DNA of 64,000 nt from Rosa chinensis (taxonomy: Eukaryota > Streptophyta > Magnoliopsida > Rosales > Rosaceae), in contig NC_037090.1 of assembly GCF_002994745.2 (NCBI RefSeq), positions 30,362,501 through 30,426,500 of the forward strand, in the 5' to 3' direction. Positions 48,057 through 58,602 of the stretch are shown one piece after another (within the stretch, counting starts at the first letter, position 1; each line of letters starts with the position of its first letter). The translations under genes were made by a program, and so were the position numbers. The notes beneath the pieces were generated by a model, which was not told where the DNA came from, made no database searches, and saw only the letters and a program-made list of their open reading frames with translations.

Positions 48057-48326
48057 AAAAAAAAAACTAAAAAACAGAAAAAATAATAATAATAATTTAT
48101 TTTATTTTATTTTAATTTTTTTAATCATTTTTTTATGTTGAAATGACCATTTTAGCTCTCAAGGGTTAGACTTAACTTCCAATTTGGACGGAATAGGAGA
48201 AATTGGACACGGCTGATTGAAATTGGAAAGTTTAGGGGGTAAAAAGTCAAAATTAAAAGTAGAGGGGGTGAAATGATAACACCCTCAAACCTCAGAGGGG
48301 TAAACTGTAATTAATCCTTAATAAAA

Positions 48327-48592
48327 TTATAATAATACATATTCTCAAAGTTTCATAATATAATGATTAATCAAAATCTTTAGTTATATAATTAGACAAT
48401 GATTTTATTTTATTTTACTTAATTAAAAATTTACTCTTGAGGCTAGGGGTACATTGGGAACTATGAATGTATAAAAGAAGTAAAAACAAAAATTACAAAA
48501 ATTAATGTGTGGGAAAAAAGTATATTTGGTCTTATATGATAGAGTACGTAGCAATAGCCGCTCCTGCAATTAACTTCAGCAAGTCCTTTATT
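48327..48592. other. AT-rich spacer
   Basis: Host sequence between the MULE and the LINE. No gene seen. Confidence 0.6.
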
Positions 48593-48693
48593 AATTATGA
48601 CTACACGCTAAGTTAATAGTCTAAACCCTAAGCGCCGTTGAGCTCCTCGTGCGACGCCACTAAGCCATTGCGTGCACCACCACTCCTACCACC

Positions 48694-51600
48694 ATGTGGC
48701 AAGGAAACATTCTTGTTTGGAACTGTCGTGGCATCACAAACAAGGAAACCCAGAGAGCTTTGATCGACATGGTCCAAGCAAAACGACCTCACCTCATCTT
48801 CCTGTCAGAAACCCTAGCATCACAAAAACTCATTGACACTCTCACCGCACGTATTGGTTTTGCTGGCAATATATGCGTTGCAAGACAGCCTGAGTGTCAA
48901 GGGCTAGCTTTAATGTGGAGTTCAGATCTCAAGGTTGATGAGCGCACATCGTCCTTCCATCATATTGACGCTGATATTTCTGACAATGGAGAACCTGTCT
49001 CTTGGCGCTTTACAGGCATATATGGTTTTGCATCTAGGGGGGATCGAAACCACACCTGGTCCTTAGTTGAAACCCTAGCAAGGGAAAATTGCTCTCTGCC
49101 TTGGTTGATGGCGGGGGATTTCAACGAGGTCTGGTGTAGGGCTAACAAATCTGGTGGTGTACCTCGTACTACTGCTGCCATGACTCTGTTTCAGACAACA
49201 ATGGTGGCTACAGGTTTGATGGATATGGGTTTTGTGGGATGCAGGTTTACATGGTCCAACAAGTTTACGAAGGAAAGATTGGATAGAGGCTTCCAATCAA
49301 CACAGTGGAGAGACCAATACCCTTTAATTCTAGTGATCACACTACCTCCCTCAGACTCTGACCATAATCCCATTCTTGTGGAAGTCAAAACAGATTGTCA
49401 TCCACCTAGACGTAGTCCTCGGAAATTTCGTTTTGAAGAAGGGTGGTTTGGCAAGGCTCCATGTCATGAGATTATTCAAAGAAACTGGGCAAGACCTCTT
49501 ACTGGAAACGCTTTGCAACAACTTGGCACAAAGATTCATAATGCAGGCCAACAACTCATGCAGTGGCACCAATTAGATATGCAAAAACAAAGAGTTGAAC
49601 TTAAAGAAGTCCAAGAGAAATTGTTTGATATCATGAAACGGCCTTTCTCATCTGAGCAGTATGAAGAACAACGTTTGCTTCATGCAAAACAAAGCCACTT
49701 GCTTGCTCTTCAAGAAAAGTATTGGAGGCAGCGTTCTAGGGCGCTATGGCTCAAAGATGGGGATAGGAATTCTGCATACTTCCATAGAAAGGCTTCAAAC
49801 AGGAAGAATAAAAATACAATCAAAGGTCTATTGAATGCAGCAGGTGAATGGCAATCAGAACCAGCTACACTTCAACACATGATCTTTAAGTATTATGCAC
49901 AAGTGTTTTGCTCGGAGGATGTCAATGATGAAGCTATATCAACAATCTTTCGAGCTACACCAATGAAAGTTACTTCATCTATGAATGACGACCTTAATCT
50001 GCCATACTCCGATGAAGAGATCAAAGCCGCTCTATTTCAAATGCATCCCTCGAAGAGCCCGGGACCCGATGGTATGTCCCCTTTCTTTTATCAAAAATAT
50101 TGGCATATTGTAGGCCTTGATGTTTGTCTAGCTATCCGGAATTTTTTGGAAAAAGGAGAACTCTGGGCGGAATCGAATTTTACCTACATTTGTTTGATCC
50201 CAAAGATTAAAAATCCAACTGAGGCTGCCCATTTTAGACCTATTGCCCTCTGTAATGTCATCTACAGGATTTGTTCTAAGGTGGTGGCTAATAGGCTCAA
50301 AAGATGGCTGCCTGAAATCATCTCTCCACTGCAGAGTGCTTATGTTCCAGGCCGCCTAATATCAGACAACACTTTAGTTGCTTCTGAGGTGGCACACTTC
50401 ATGCATAAACTTAAGTCCCAGGAGGAGGCCTTCTTCTCTCTAAAGCTTGATATAAGCAAGGCGTATGATCTCCTTGAATGGCCTTTTTTGCAAGCTATTC
50501 TTACGAAATTGGGATTTGCTTCCCGTTGGATCAATATGATAATGAAATGTGTGACTTCAGTCAGTTATGCAATCTTGGTAAATGGTGAAGCCACTGCCAC
50601 GATCAGTCCTACAAGGGGGATTAGACAAGGTGATCCACTCTCACCTTATCTCTTTATCTTATGTGCTGAAGGCCTGTCTGCTTTAATCTCTCAAGCAGTT
50701 CAGTATGGTACCATCAAGGGTTTGAAAATGTGTCCACAAGCGCCAGTGCTCCACCATCTTTTCTTTGCGGATGACAGCCTCCTTTTTGGTGCAGCTACTA
50801 TGAGTGAGTGCACTACTGTCAAATTTATTCTCAGTACTTACGAAAAAGCATCTGGCCAAAAGGTAAATTTTACTAAAAGCAGTGTGGTTTTCAGTAATAA
50901 CCTCCAGCCGCAGTTGAAGGAAGACCTAGCTGCAGTGTTGAATGTCAAGTGTGTTGATGAGCACGACCGTTATCTTGGGCTGCCTCTGAGGGTAGGTAAA
51001 TCAAAAACGGCAAGGTTTCAATACTTGAAGGAAAATGTCTCCAGAAAGCTGGTTAATTGGAAGTCCAAAATCCTTAGTAGTGCTGGCAAAGAGCTTCTTA
51101 TCAAAGCGGTTGCCCAAGTTATGCCCACCTATGCCATGAACTGTTATCTTCTACCTAAGAGCTTATGTGATGACATACATAAGCTTTGTGCTTCTTTTTT
51201 CTGGGGTGACATGGAGGGGAAGAAGAAGATACATTGGAGAAGTTGGGAGAAACTTTGTTTAACGAAGATTGAAGGTGGTTTGGGCTTTAAGAACATATTT
51301 GCATATAATTTGGCTATGTTAGCTAAGCAAGGCTGGAGACTTATTACCAAACCTAGCTCTCTGATAGCTCAAGTTTTTAAAGCTAGGTACTTTCCACACT
51401 GCTCTTTTTGGGACGCAAGTTTGGGTGATGCACCATCCTATTCCTGGAGAAGCATACTTGAGAGTCGATCTCTTCTCAAAGCTGGCACCTCATGGAGAAT
51501 AGGGGATGGCACTCAAATCAATATCTGGAATGATCAATGGGTACCAAACTGTCCCCGATATTTGATTCAGAAACCAACTGGCACTGTTTTTGAAACAGTA

Positions 51601-52800
51601 GCTGACTTGATTGACCCTCAGTCTCGAACGTGGATTCAAGCTTCAGTTCAGAGGCTATTTCCACCAACTGTGGCTGAAAAAATTTTATGCATTCCATTAA
51701 GACACCAAGCTGTGCAGGACAGATTGTGTTGGATCCCAGAAAAACGTGGCCTTTTCACAGTAAAGAGTGCATATTGGATAGCTAGGCAACATGTGATTGG
51801 TAATGTTCTAGCCTCTTCCTCAACTGGTGACCCTTTTCAAATGCTTTGGAAGTGTTTATGGAAGGCTAAAATTCCTGGTAAGGTCCAAATCTGTGTTTGG
51901 CGGGCAGTTAACAACCTTCTACCTACAAGAGAACAACTCCTCAAGAAAGGATATGATGGAGAGCTAGGCTGTATTGTGTGTAACCACAAAGTGGAAAGCA
52001 TAGCTCATCTTTTTTGCAAATGTCCTACTGCTCTACAGATACTTTCAGGTTCACCTTTTTCTCTGAAACAATCTCTTCTCCCCAATTTAGACTTTAAAGA
52101 AGGGATGTTGGAGCAAGCTCTTAATCTAAAGTCTGAGATTTTTGAGAAACTTCTAATGATCATTTGGGGTCTATGGAAGAATAGAAACCATAAGTTGTGG
52201 GAGGGCAGAGTGCAGTCTTCACATGATATCATGCTTGGGTGCTTGGCATGGTTGGAAGAATTCCAACACGCTCGACAAGTTCCTACTTCACGGGTACACA
52301 ATATTGTAAACAAATGGCAGCCTGCAGAAATCCCCAAGCTTAATGTGGATGGTGCTTTTCTACCTCATGCCTCACATGGTGGAGTTGGTGGTGTACTAAG
52401 GAGCTCGAATGGAGGCTTTCAATAAGCTTTTATGCGACCAGTGCAGCATGTTAATTCAGCTCAGCAGGTTGAGCTACTAGCTATCAAGGAAGGGTTAAAC
52501 TTCATAAAAACATTGCATATGCGGCAGGTCATCATTGAATCTGATTGCTTGTTGGCAGTACAAGATATTGCTCGTACTGATGTGAATTTGTCCGATTTAA
52601 GCAATCTAGTGCAGGACATTCAAAGTGTAGCAAACGGTATGCAGGGTGTCCAGATTACTTTTGCTCCCAGGTCCTGTAATAAAGTGGCACATAGATTGGC
52701 TACTTTGGCTTTTGAAAACGGTCAGCGTGAAACTTGGCACGGTTCTGTTCCATCTTGTATCCTTGATCTAGTGACACAAGATTGTAATCCTCTATTCTGA
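48694..52800 (+). pseudogene. LINE ORF2: endonuclease, reverse transcriptase, RNase H; one stop
   Basis: Target-primed reverse transcription protein. It starts MWQGNILVWNCRGI. Endonuclease (residues 1-230): WNCRGI, LSETL, GDFNEVW, SDHNPIL. Reverse transcriptase (about 440-720): SKSPGPDGMSPFFYQKYW, FRPIALCNVIYRICSK, QSAYVPGRLISDN, LKLDISKAYD, GIRQGDPLSPYLF and catalytic FADDSLLF. Then the zf-RVT region (about 1070-1160: WKAKIPGKVQICVWRA, CIVCNHKVESIAHLFCKC) and RNase H (LNVDGAFL, QVELLAIKEGL, ESDCLLAV). A single in-frame TAA (52423-52425) lies inside the RNase H domain, after SSNGGFQ; the same frame continues to TGA at 52798-52800. Endonuclease and polymerase residues are intact, so a truncated but possibly active product could be made. 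Confidence 0.92.
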
Positions 52801-52806
52801 TCATTT

Positions 52807-52854
52807 CAATAAAATTCAGTCTCATTGTTTCAAAAAAAAAAAAATAAATAAATA
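52807..52854 (+). terminator. LINE poly(A) signal and tail
   Basis: caataaaattc at 52807-52817 is followed about 15 bp later by a run of A with taaataaataaa, directly before the right target duplication. Confidence 0.8.
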
Positions 52855-52982
52855 AATTATGACTACACGCTTATTGGCATTCATTTCTTGATTATTATAC
52901 ACGTATTTTGGCTCTTGCTGGGTTTACGGTTACAACCTAGCTTTTATTTACCTTTACTCGTCCGTGCATAAAAGAAATGCCC

Positions 52983-53952
52983 CTATAATCCTTGAAAAAT
53001 CTTAGTTGAAATTGATGGGATAAACAGGATCTCCGGTTGGTAAAAAGAGCCCGAAATCTTCTTAGTCTCTGCTCCAGTTTTCTCATTCTCATTGAACATG
53101 GCAAATATGTATGTTTCTATAGGACCTTCAGGTTTCTTCGGAGTACCACCCCTGGCATGATTAATCACATGTGAGTTGTAGATTCTCGCATTCTCTATTG
53201 TTGTCACTTCGCCATCACCACTAGCGGAAGGCCAACCCGTCTCCGATACAACAATTTTCAAAGAACCGCCTCCGGCCTTCTCTAAAGCGGAGTAATGTGC
53301 ATCCAGAAGTGCATCAAACAAGTTTTTGTAGCCAAATTGTCCATCTTGAACCAGAACTGATGGATATGTGAAAAGAGCATATTGAAGGTTAATCTCTCGG
53401 TTGTCAATGTAACTAAAGTGTGGGTACATATTAACAAGCAACGGAGATTGGTTTCCCACAAGGAAACCAATGACAGGATCAAGAAAGGCTCGATAATCCT
53501 GCTTGAATGATCCTTTTGATGGAGGGAAGGATTAATCTTGGAGGACTATAGGATGAACCGCTGTCGAGACTTTAATTTTGTTTGCAAGACCGGCCTTAGA
53601 AATTGCATTTTGAATTTTTTCCATGGCAGGGCCAACAAATTGTGCAAATGGACCAGATTCTATTTCATTCCCAACTGCAATGTATTTGAAATTGACATCT
53701 CCATAGGTTACCACATTGTTTTGGACCCAATCATCAGCTCTGGCTTGGTTAGAAGATATGTCCTGAAGGCGTTCGTGTTCGACCCCAAGCATGAGCTCGA
53801 TATTGGAGCCTCTAAGAGCTTCGAGAGCGTCATGGTTAGGACCATATAGCCGCATCCTTTTGATGTTATGTTGGTTGTAAAGTGATATTACTTGTCGTGG
53901 TTCTGGTAGATTGTTTGCTACAGTTCCATAACAAACACCAATTTGGGCACCT
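52983..53952 (-). pseudogene. glucan endo-1,3-beta-glucosidase (GH17, PR-2 type), broken
   Basis: The family hydrolyses beta-1,3-glucan in cell walls and callose. The main exon starts after acceptor TGATGCAG (53953) with [17 protein letters not shown]. It contains the acid/base Glu in [11 protein letters not shown] and the nucleophile Glu in [15 protein letters not shown], then [19 protein letters not shown] and [15 protein letters not shown]. There are two lesions. An in-frame TAA at 53532-53534 follows [11 protein letters not shown] one-base deletion near 53058 throws the last 17 or so codons out of frame, so the original stop (53002-53004) is passed and the frame ends at 52983. I could not find the exon for the signal peptide upstream. 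If expressed, only the first half would be made. Confidence 0.85.
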
Positions 53953-53984
53953 GCATCAGATACATGTACATTAGCAATCAAGAA

Positions 53985-54015
53985 CAATACACACACACAC
54001 ACACGTGTATATATA

Positions 54016-54048
<33 letters not shown>

Positions 54049-54050
54049 AG
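53985..54050. repeat. AC/GT compound microsatellite
   Basis: acacacac..cgtgtatatatatgtgtg..gtgtgtgtg, next to the glucanase exon border. It could have replaced part of the intron. Confidence 0.95.
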
Positions 54051-54344
54051 AGTAAAGGAAACAATGACTAAAGACTCGTAAGCTAATGAGAGGGTGTACT
54101 GCCTTATTAGCTAGTAAGCTAGATTTTAAGGATGAGATCACGTACTATGCCTACGTGTAAGCTAATGAGCACCACGTATTGGCTACTATCCCCGGCCTTA
54201 CTTATGAGACAATTAAATTCTCCTGTTATAAGCCTCACATGCACAGCTGTGACCGACAATATATATTGCTGCTAGATAGCACAACTAGATCAGAGAAGAA
54301 TCCATTGAATTTATGATAAGCGAGAGTTCTAATTAATTTACAAT

Positions 54345-54740
54345 AAGCTTCTGATGAACGGTTGGTTGAAAGTCGCTTGCAAGCAAGCAAATGCAAGGGT
54401 TGCAATAGATCACTTCCTCAGGAACTTAATTGGTAGGAGGCAAGAGGCGTTGGTCCAACACATCGGGATCCTTCAGTTGAATGTGTTGCTCTGTTGAAGT
54501 TGATGATAGACATGACAAAAAATAGGAGATGAGATCTTCAGGATGCTTTCCTATGATCATTTCCAATGCTACCGGCCACTCCAAGCTATAAACATCAATT
54601 TCTCATTTGATTCCATATTATGTATGCCAAATCTGAAGCACTGTACGTATCCAAATGTGCCTGCAAATGTACGTAATCCAATTAGAATCATTAGGCTTCA
54701 AAAGCCTAGCCGCAAAATCAGAGACATTTAGAGACCTGAT
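54345..54740 (-). pseudogene. LRR receptor-like kinase (MIK2-like) kinase-domain fragment
   Basis: Reading the minus strand with frame changes gives pieces in the right order for the end of a plant LRR-RLK kinase domain. The activation loop reads VSDFAARLLKPNDSNW, where functional kinases have DFG. Then follow a stretch resembling GTFGYVAPELAY, ESNEK, DVYSLEWPVALEMIIGKHPE, DLISYFLSCLSS and DVLDQRLLPPTN, then the last helix decayed. The DFG glycine is lost and at least two frameshifts and a stop are present. Only about 130 codons remain. It is assigned by motif order, and the subfamily name is from memory. Confidence 0.7.
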
Positions 54741-55449
54741 GCCTTAATTAGAAACATATTTTTACGTAATTCAAACTGTTTGATAATTTCTAGATACAAA
54801 TGGGCACGGTATTAATGCTGATGAAAGATTATTTGGTGTAGAAGTACGAGCATCCCATCCTATACTAATTCGCAGATGCAATAGACCTGTGAAATAACTC
54901 AAGGCAATTCTTATGTAACTTTGCATCTTCAAAATGTAATAGCACGCTCAATGTCAACCCACATCTTCAAAATACGTAGGTTGACTTAATTTATATTAGG
55001 TGACGTACGTTGACTTAATTTATATTAGGTGACACAAAGCATGGATGTGTAGCTGTCCAGCAAAAACAAAGGTGCATACAGTAGCGAGCTCTGAATACTC
55101 GAAAGTAATTACAACAATACGATTCAAACTGGAGAGTACGCTTATGTCATTATTAGTTTTACGCGTACATTGATCATTAAGTCATTATAAATTGTATGCG
55201 GTGAGATGTTGTCAGAAAAATGACCGGTACCTATTTCTCTATTATCGGAACCATGAACGCCATACACTGAAACCGAAATATTTCATCATATCATATTATT
55301 CATAGTTCATACATCATTCGACAATAGCTGGGTGTCAAATTCCAGATTCAAAAAGATCGATTATTCCTTTATTTTAACATATAAGGAAAGGATATCTCTG
55401 TCGTGATATTTCCTTTCTAGCATAATATTAGATATATAGTGTATGACTC
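54741..55449. other. intergenic; one 29-bp tandem duplication
   Basis: Two 29-bp copies of cgta(g/c)gttgacttaattta.. lie at 54975-55003 and 55004-55032. The rest shows no gene. The 3' untranslated region and poly(A) site of the thaumatin-like gene should fall near 55300-55449. Confidence 0.65.
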
Positions 55450-56330
55450 TTATGGGCAGAAAGTAATAGCGTAGTTAGGTCCCCCGGAGCAAGTGAACGT
55501 GCCTTTCTTGTCATCATAAGCGTAGCTGTAAGCCTCAGGGCATTGTTGACTAAACTTCATAGAGTAGTCCGTAGGAGGACATGTCTCTGGCTTTTCATTA
55601 GGTGGAGTGCAGCAATACTTGGGCTCATTGAACTTCAGGCACGCGCTCATGCAGCCAACCACGCTCCCGCCAGCCCCCGTTACTTGTAGCTCACTCGGAC
55701 ACATAGCGTTCACGTTGGCGCTGCAGCTAGAGCTCCGACAGTCCCCGGGAGCGTGACCGCCTTGAGGGGTTATGGAGATGGGCAAGTTGAAGCCGTCAAC
55801 AAGACTAACATCGTAGAAATCTTGACCCCCACCTGCTGGGATATTAATTTCCACCAACGTGGCTGGCGGAATTCCTCCTTTTCCGTTGCATGAGACCTGA
55901 CCGGATGCGCAATCCCCTGGTTTGTCACAAGTGAACATTCCTGAATTGTCCGTGAAGCAGTTGGTACGGCCCCAGAAGCGGCCATTCCATGGAACCGGAG
56001 TGTCTATGGAATTGCTAGCTTGGGGTGCTAACTCGAACCCGGTCGATGCTAACTGAGGTTTGTTATCAGAAGTTAGAGTTGCTGGCCAGACCTTGAAGGT
56101 GCACTTGTTTGTGAAAGAAATTGTAGCCGAATGTGCGCCTGCATGCATTAAGGAAAAAAAAAAACAAATGCAAAATAAATAATTAGCACTACAAATAGTA
56201 CTGAAAGTGTGGTAATCACTAATCAGTCTAGCAAGAAAGTAGAGCACACGAAGGAAATAAGAATGGTCTGTTCACCTGGAAAGAAAAGGAAGGCGAAGGT
56301 GAGGTAGAGAAGTACTTGGATTTTCATCAT
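55450..56330 (-). CDS. thaumatin-like protein (PR-5 family), intact, two exons
   Basis: Secreted defence protein of the thaumatin fold, of 247 residues. I join 56330-56276 and 56138-55450. The intron has GTGAAC and TGCATGCAG borders and splits a Gly codon. Exon 1 encodes a signal peptide ([19 protein letters not shown]), a better start than the in-frame ATG inside the intron. The mature part begins near [15 protein letters not shown]. All 16 cysteines are present, with GRFWGRTNC, the acidic-cleft residues in LVEINI and [28 protein letters not shown] and the C-terminal [10 protein letters not shown]. Wording is close to fruit thaumatin-like allergens of Rosaceae. Antifungal or glucan-binding activity is known for the family, not shown here. 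It is the only undamaged host gene I can support. Confidence 0.93.
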
Positions 56331-56404
56331 TATTGAATATCTCGATCTGTTGCCCTAAATTCAGCCAATTGTGGTTGCAATGTGATGATCGAGGTTGTGG
56401 TTTA

Positions 56405-56420
56405 GTTATATTTATAGACT
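56405..56420 (-). promoter_or_regulatory. TATA box of the thaumatin-like gene
   Basis: On the minus strand CTATAAATATAACT; its TATAAATA core (complement of 56409-56416) lies about 80 bp upstream of the ATG at 56330. That leaves a leader of about 50 bases. Confidence 0.75.
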
Positions 56421-56436
56421 ATTCTTCTTTTTTGGT

Positions 56437-56496
56437 CAACAAGTTAGATAATCTAACACTACCAGAAAAATGGCACAACAAGTTAGATAATCTAAC
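56437..56496. repeat. 21-bp direct repeat upstream of the thaumatin-like gene
   Basis: caacaagttagataatctaac occurs at 56437-56457 and 56476-56496, separated by an 18-bp spacer that starts actaccagaaaaatgg. It lies just upstream of the TATA box. It could be a regulatory duplication or an excision scar; the sequence does not decide. Confidence 0.8.
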
Positions 56497-57109
<613 letters not shown>

Positions 57110-57535
57110 GGATCATCGCCTTTGGAGTTAACCTGCGCCTTCAAGACCTCCCATTTGCTTTATATACTAGTGGTCTGAAAACAAATTCATGCCCTTGTCA
57201 TCAAGGTCGAGCAGATGTGTGAAGTCTTTGTTGAGTGCAGTGTCTTTGATATGTACTGAAAAACTGGTCTCGGAGATGATGCCCAGAAACTGTTTGATAA
57301 AATTCCCGAGAGAAAACTTGCCACTTGGAATGTCTTCATGTTGAATGCAGTGCGGGAGGGGAGGTCGAATTCGATTACCTTCTGTTCATTTCTCAATGCT
57401 TGTTCGGATACGTCGGCTTTGGAACTTGGGAGACAGTTGCATGGGTTTGTAATGCAATGTGGGTTTGGGAAAGATGTGTGATGTGTCAGTGCTCAATGGG
57501 CTTGTGGATTTTTACGAGAAATGTCGGACTTAGAC
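57110..57535 (+). pseudogene. pentatricopeptide-repeat (PPR) protein fragment, LOI1-like
   Basis: Plus-strand text reads QIHALVIKVEQMCEVFVECSVFDMY, stop, KTGLGDDAQKLFDKIPERKL, ATWNVFMLNAVREGR, SNSITFCSFLNACSDTSALE, LGRQLHGFVMQCGFGKDV, stop. These are PPR motifs of the PLS class, in the order found in Arabidopsis At4g14850 (LOI1) as I remember it. About 20 residues between the REGR and NSITF parts of the functional proteins are deleted. Stops and a frameshift break it. PPR proteins bind organellar RNA; this copy has lost the rest of the gene and cannot work. Confidence 0.75.
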
Positions 57536-57540
57536 CAATC

Positions 57541-58150
57541 CATTTTTCTCATTCTTATTTCTAGGGGGCAATAATCATATTATTAGGGGGCAGTAATGTT
57601 TCTACTGGGGGGTAATAATATGATTACCGGGCATTAATAATATATTTATTTGGATAAACCTCCGATAGCTTTCAAAATTCAAAACATCTTCATTTTTCAC
57701 AAATCATTGATCCCTAATGAAGTTATTATTGGGGAGCAATAATATGATTATTGGGGGGCAATAATATAATGACTGGGTATTATTGGGGGGTAATAAAATC
57801 AGACGCCGGTCACCAGATTCATAATTCTGATCATCGGTCGCCGGATTCCGACCACCCGGTCGCTGAAGTCCGGTCACAGAAGACCGCGGCCGGCCACTGG
57901 TCACTGGAGACCAGGCCAGCCACTAGTCACCGGAGCACAGCAAGGTGGATGATGACTTCTCTCTCTAAGTGAGAAAGAAGGAGAGGGCAAAAAAGTCCCA
58001 AAAATAAATAAAAAGAATAAAAAAAGAATTAATTGGGTATTAGGGAAATAATCCCTTAGAGTGTTTTGGGTAAATGAGTTTAAAAAAATGTTAGTGGAGC
58101 AAGTGGGCAATTTGGTGCCTAAAATTGGGTAAATGATCATTTCCCCTTTT
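57541..58150. repeat. unidentified repeat block with GGGGGG(C/T)AATAAT units
   Basis: Between 57560 and 57800 the words ggggggcaataat, ggggggtaataatatgatta, ggggagcaataatatgatta and variants recur about seven times. Next come a CCGG-rich stretch (ccggtcacc, ccggattccgacc; 57800-57930) and an A-rich tail region ending gggtaaatgatcatttcccc. No coding sequence. It looks like part of a repeated element, but I found no matching ends. Confidence 0.5.
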
Positions 58151-58372
58151 TATTTTCAGTTTTCTTTGCTCTAGAGGTACTGATGACTGTGGCAAAATGG
58201 AGGGTAAAATTGACAAAATATTTTGCTACTGCAGACATCGGTATCCATTGATAAATTAAAAAATTTAAATTGATGTAGTAAAATTAAATATTAAAATTAA
58301 TATCTTATTTAGATACGGATAAAGGTATGGATAAATATTCACAAATATAGATACTTATAACCGTATATAGCC

Positions 58373-58602
58373 AGGAAATTATTACATGGTCCCGGACCAT
58401 AGTACACGTGGTGGTCCGGGGTGATGTTATTGGGTCATGTGATTCGTAGTGATTTCTGATTGGTCTCTTAAATTAATTAATTCTTTTTTTTTCACCCCCT
58501 GCATGGTCCCCACCACATTCGAGTGATATTATTGACTTGTACCACCACATGGCAGTGCCACGTGGTACTCCAAGACCACCTAATAATTCCTCCTGGCAAT
58601 AG
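58373..58602. mobile_element. MITE-like inverted-repeat element of about 230 bp
   Basis: The left end (aggaaattattacatggtcc..cacgtgg) and the right end in reverse complement (aggaggaattattaggtggt..cacgtgg) align over about 40 bp. No coding capacity. Target duplication not resolved. Confidence 0.6.

Larger units (their letters stand above)
45326..48317. mobile_element. Mutator-like (TIR-MULE / foldback) element, non-autonomous
   Basis: Terminal inverted repeats of about 190 bp: GGGTTAATTACAG.. at 45326 and ..CTGTAATTAATCC ending 48317. They share segments such as ccaatttcaatcagccgtgtcc and its complement. A perfect 9-bp target duplication TTAATAAAA (45317-45325, 48318-48326) is the hallmark of Mutator elements. 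After removing later insertions, the arms continue inward as an imperfect palindrome (aaaatggtcatttcaacat, then the 46808-47408 foldback). No transposase is present. It contains a hAT element (45377-46559) and a short inverted-repeat element (47441-48056). Confidence 0.88.
48610..52854 (+). mobile_element. LINE (L1-type) with ORF2 only
   Basis: Non-LTR retrotransposon of about 4.2 kb. It lies between two perfect 17-bp copies of AATTATGACTACACGCT (48593-48609 and 52855-52871) and ends in an A-rich tail (52831-52854) after an AATAAA-type signal. Only 84 bp precede the ORF2 start, so ORF1 (the RNA-binding gag-like protein of plant L1) is absent. Either this copy is 5'-truncated at that exact place or the family lacks ORF1. 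The perfect duplication suggests a recent insertion. Confidence 0.93.
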
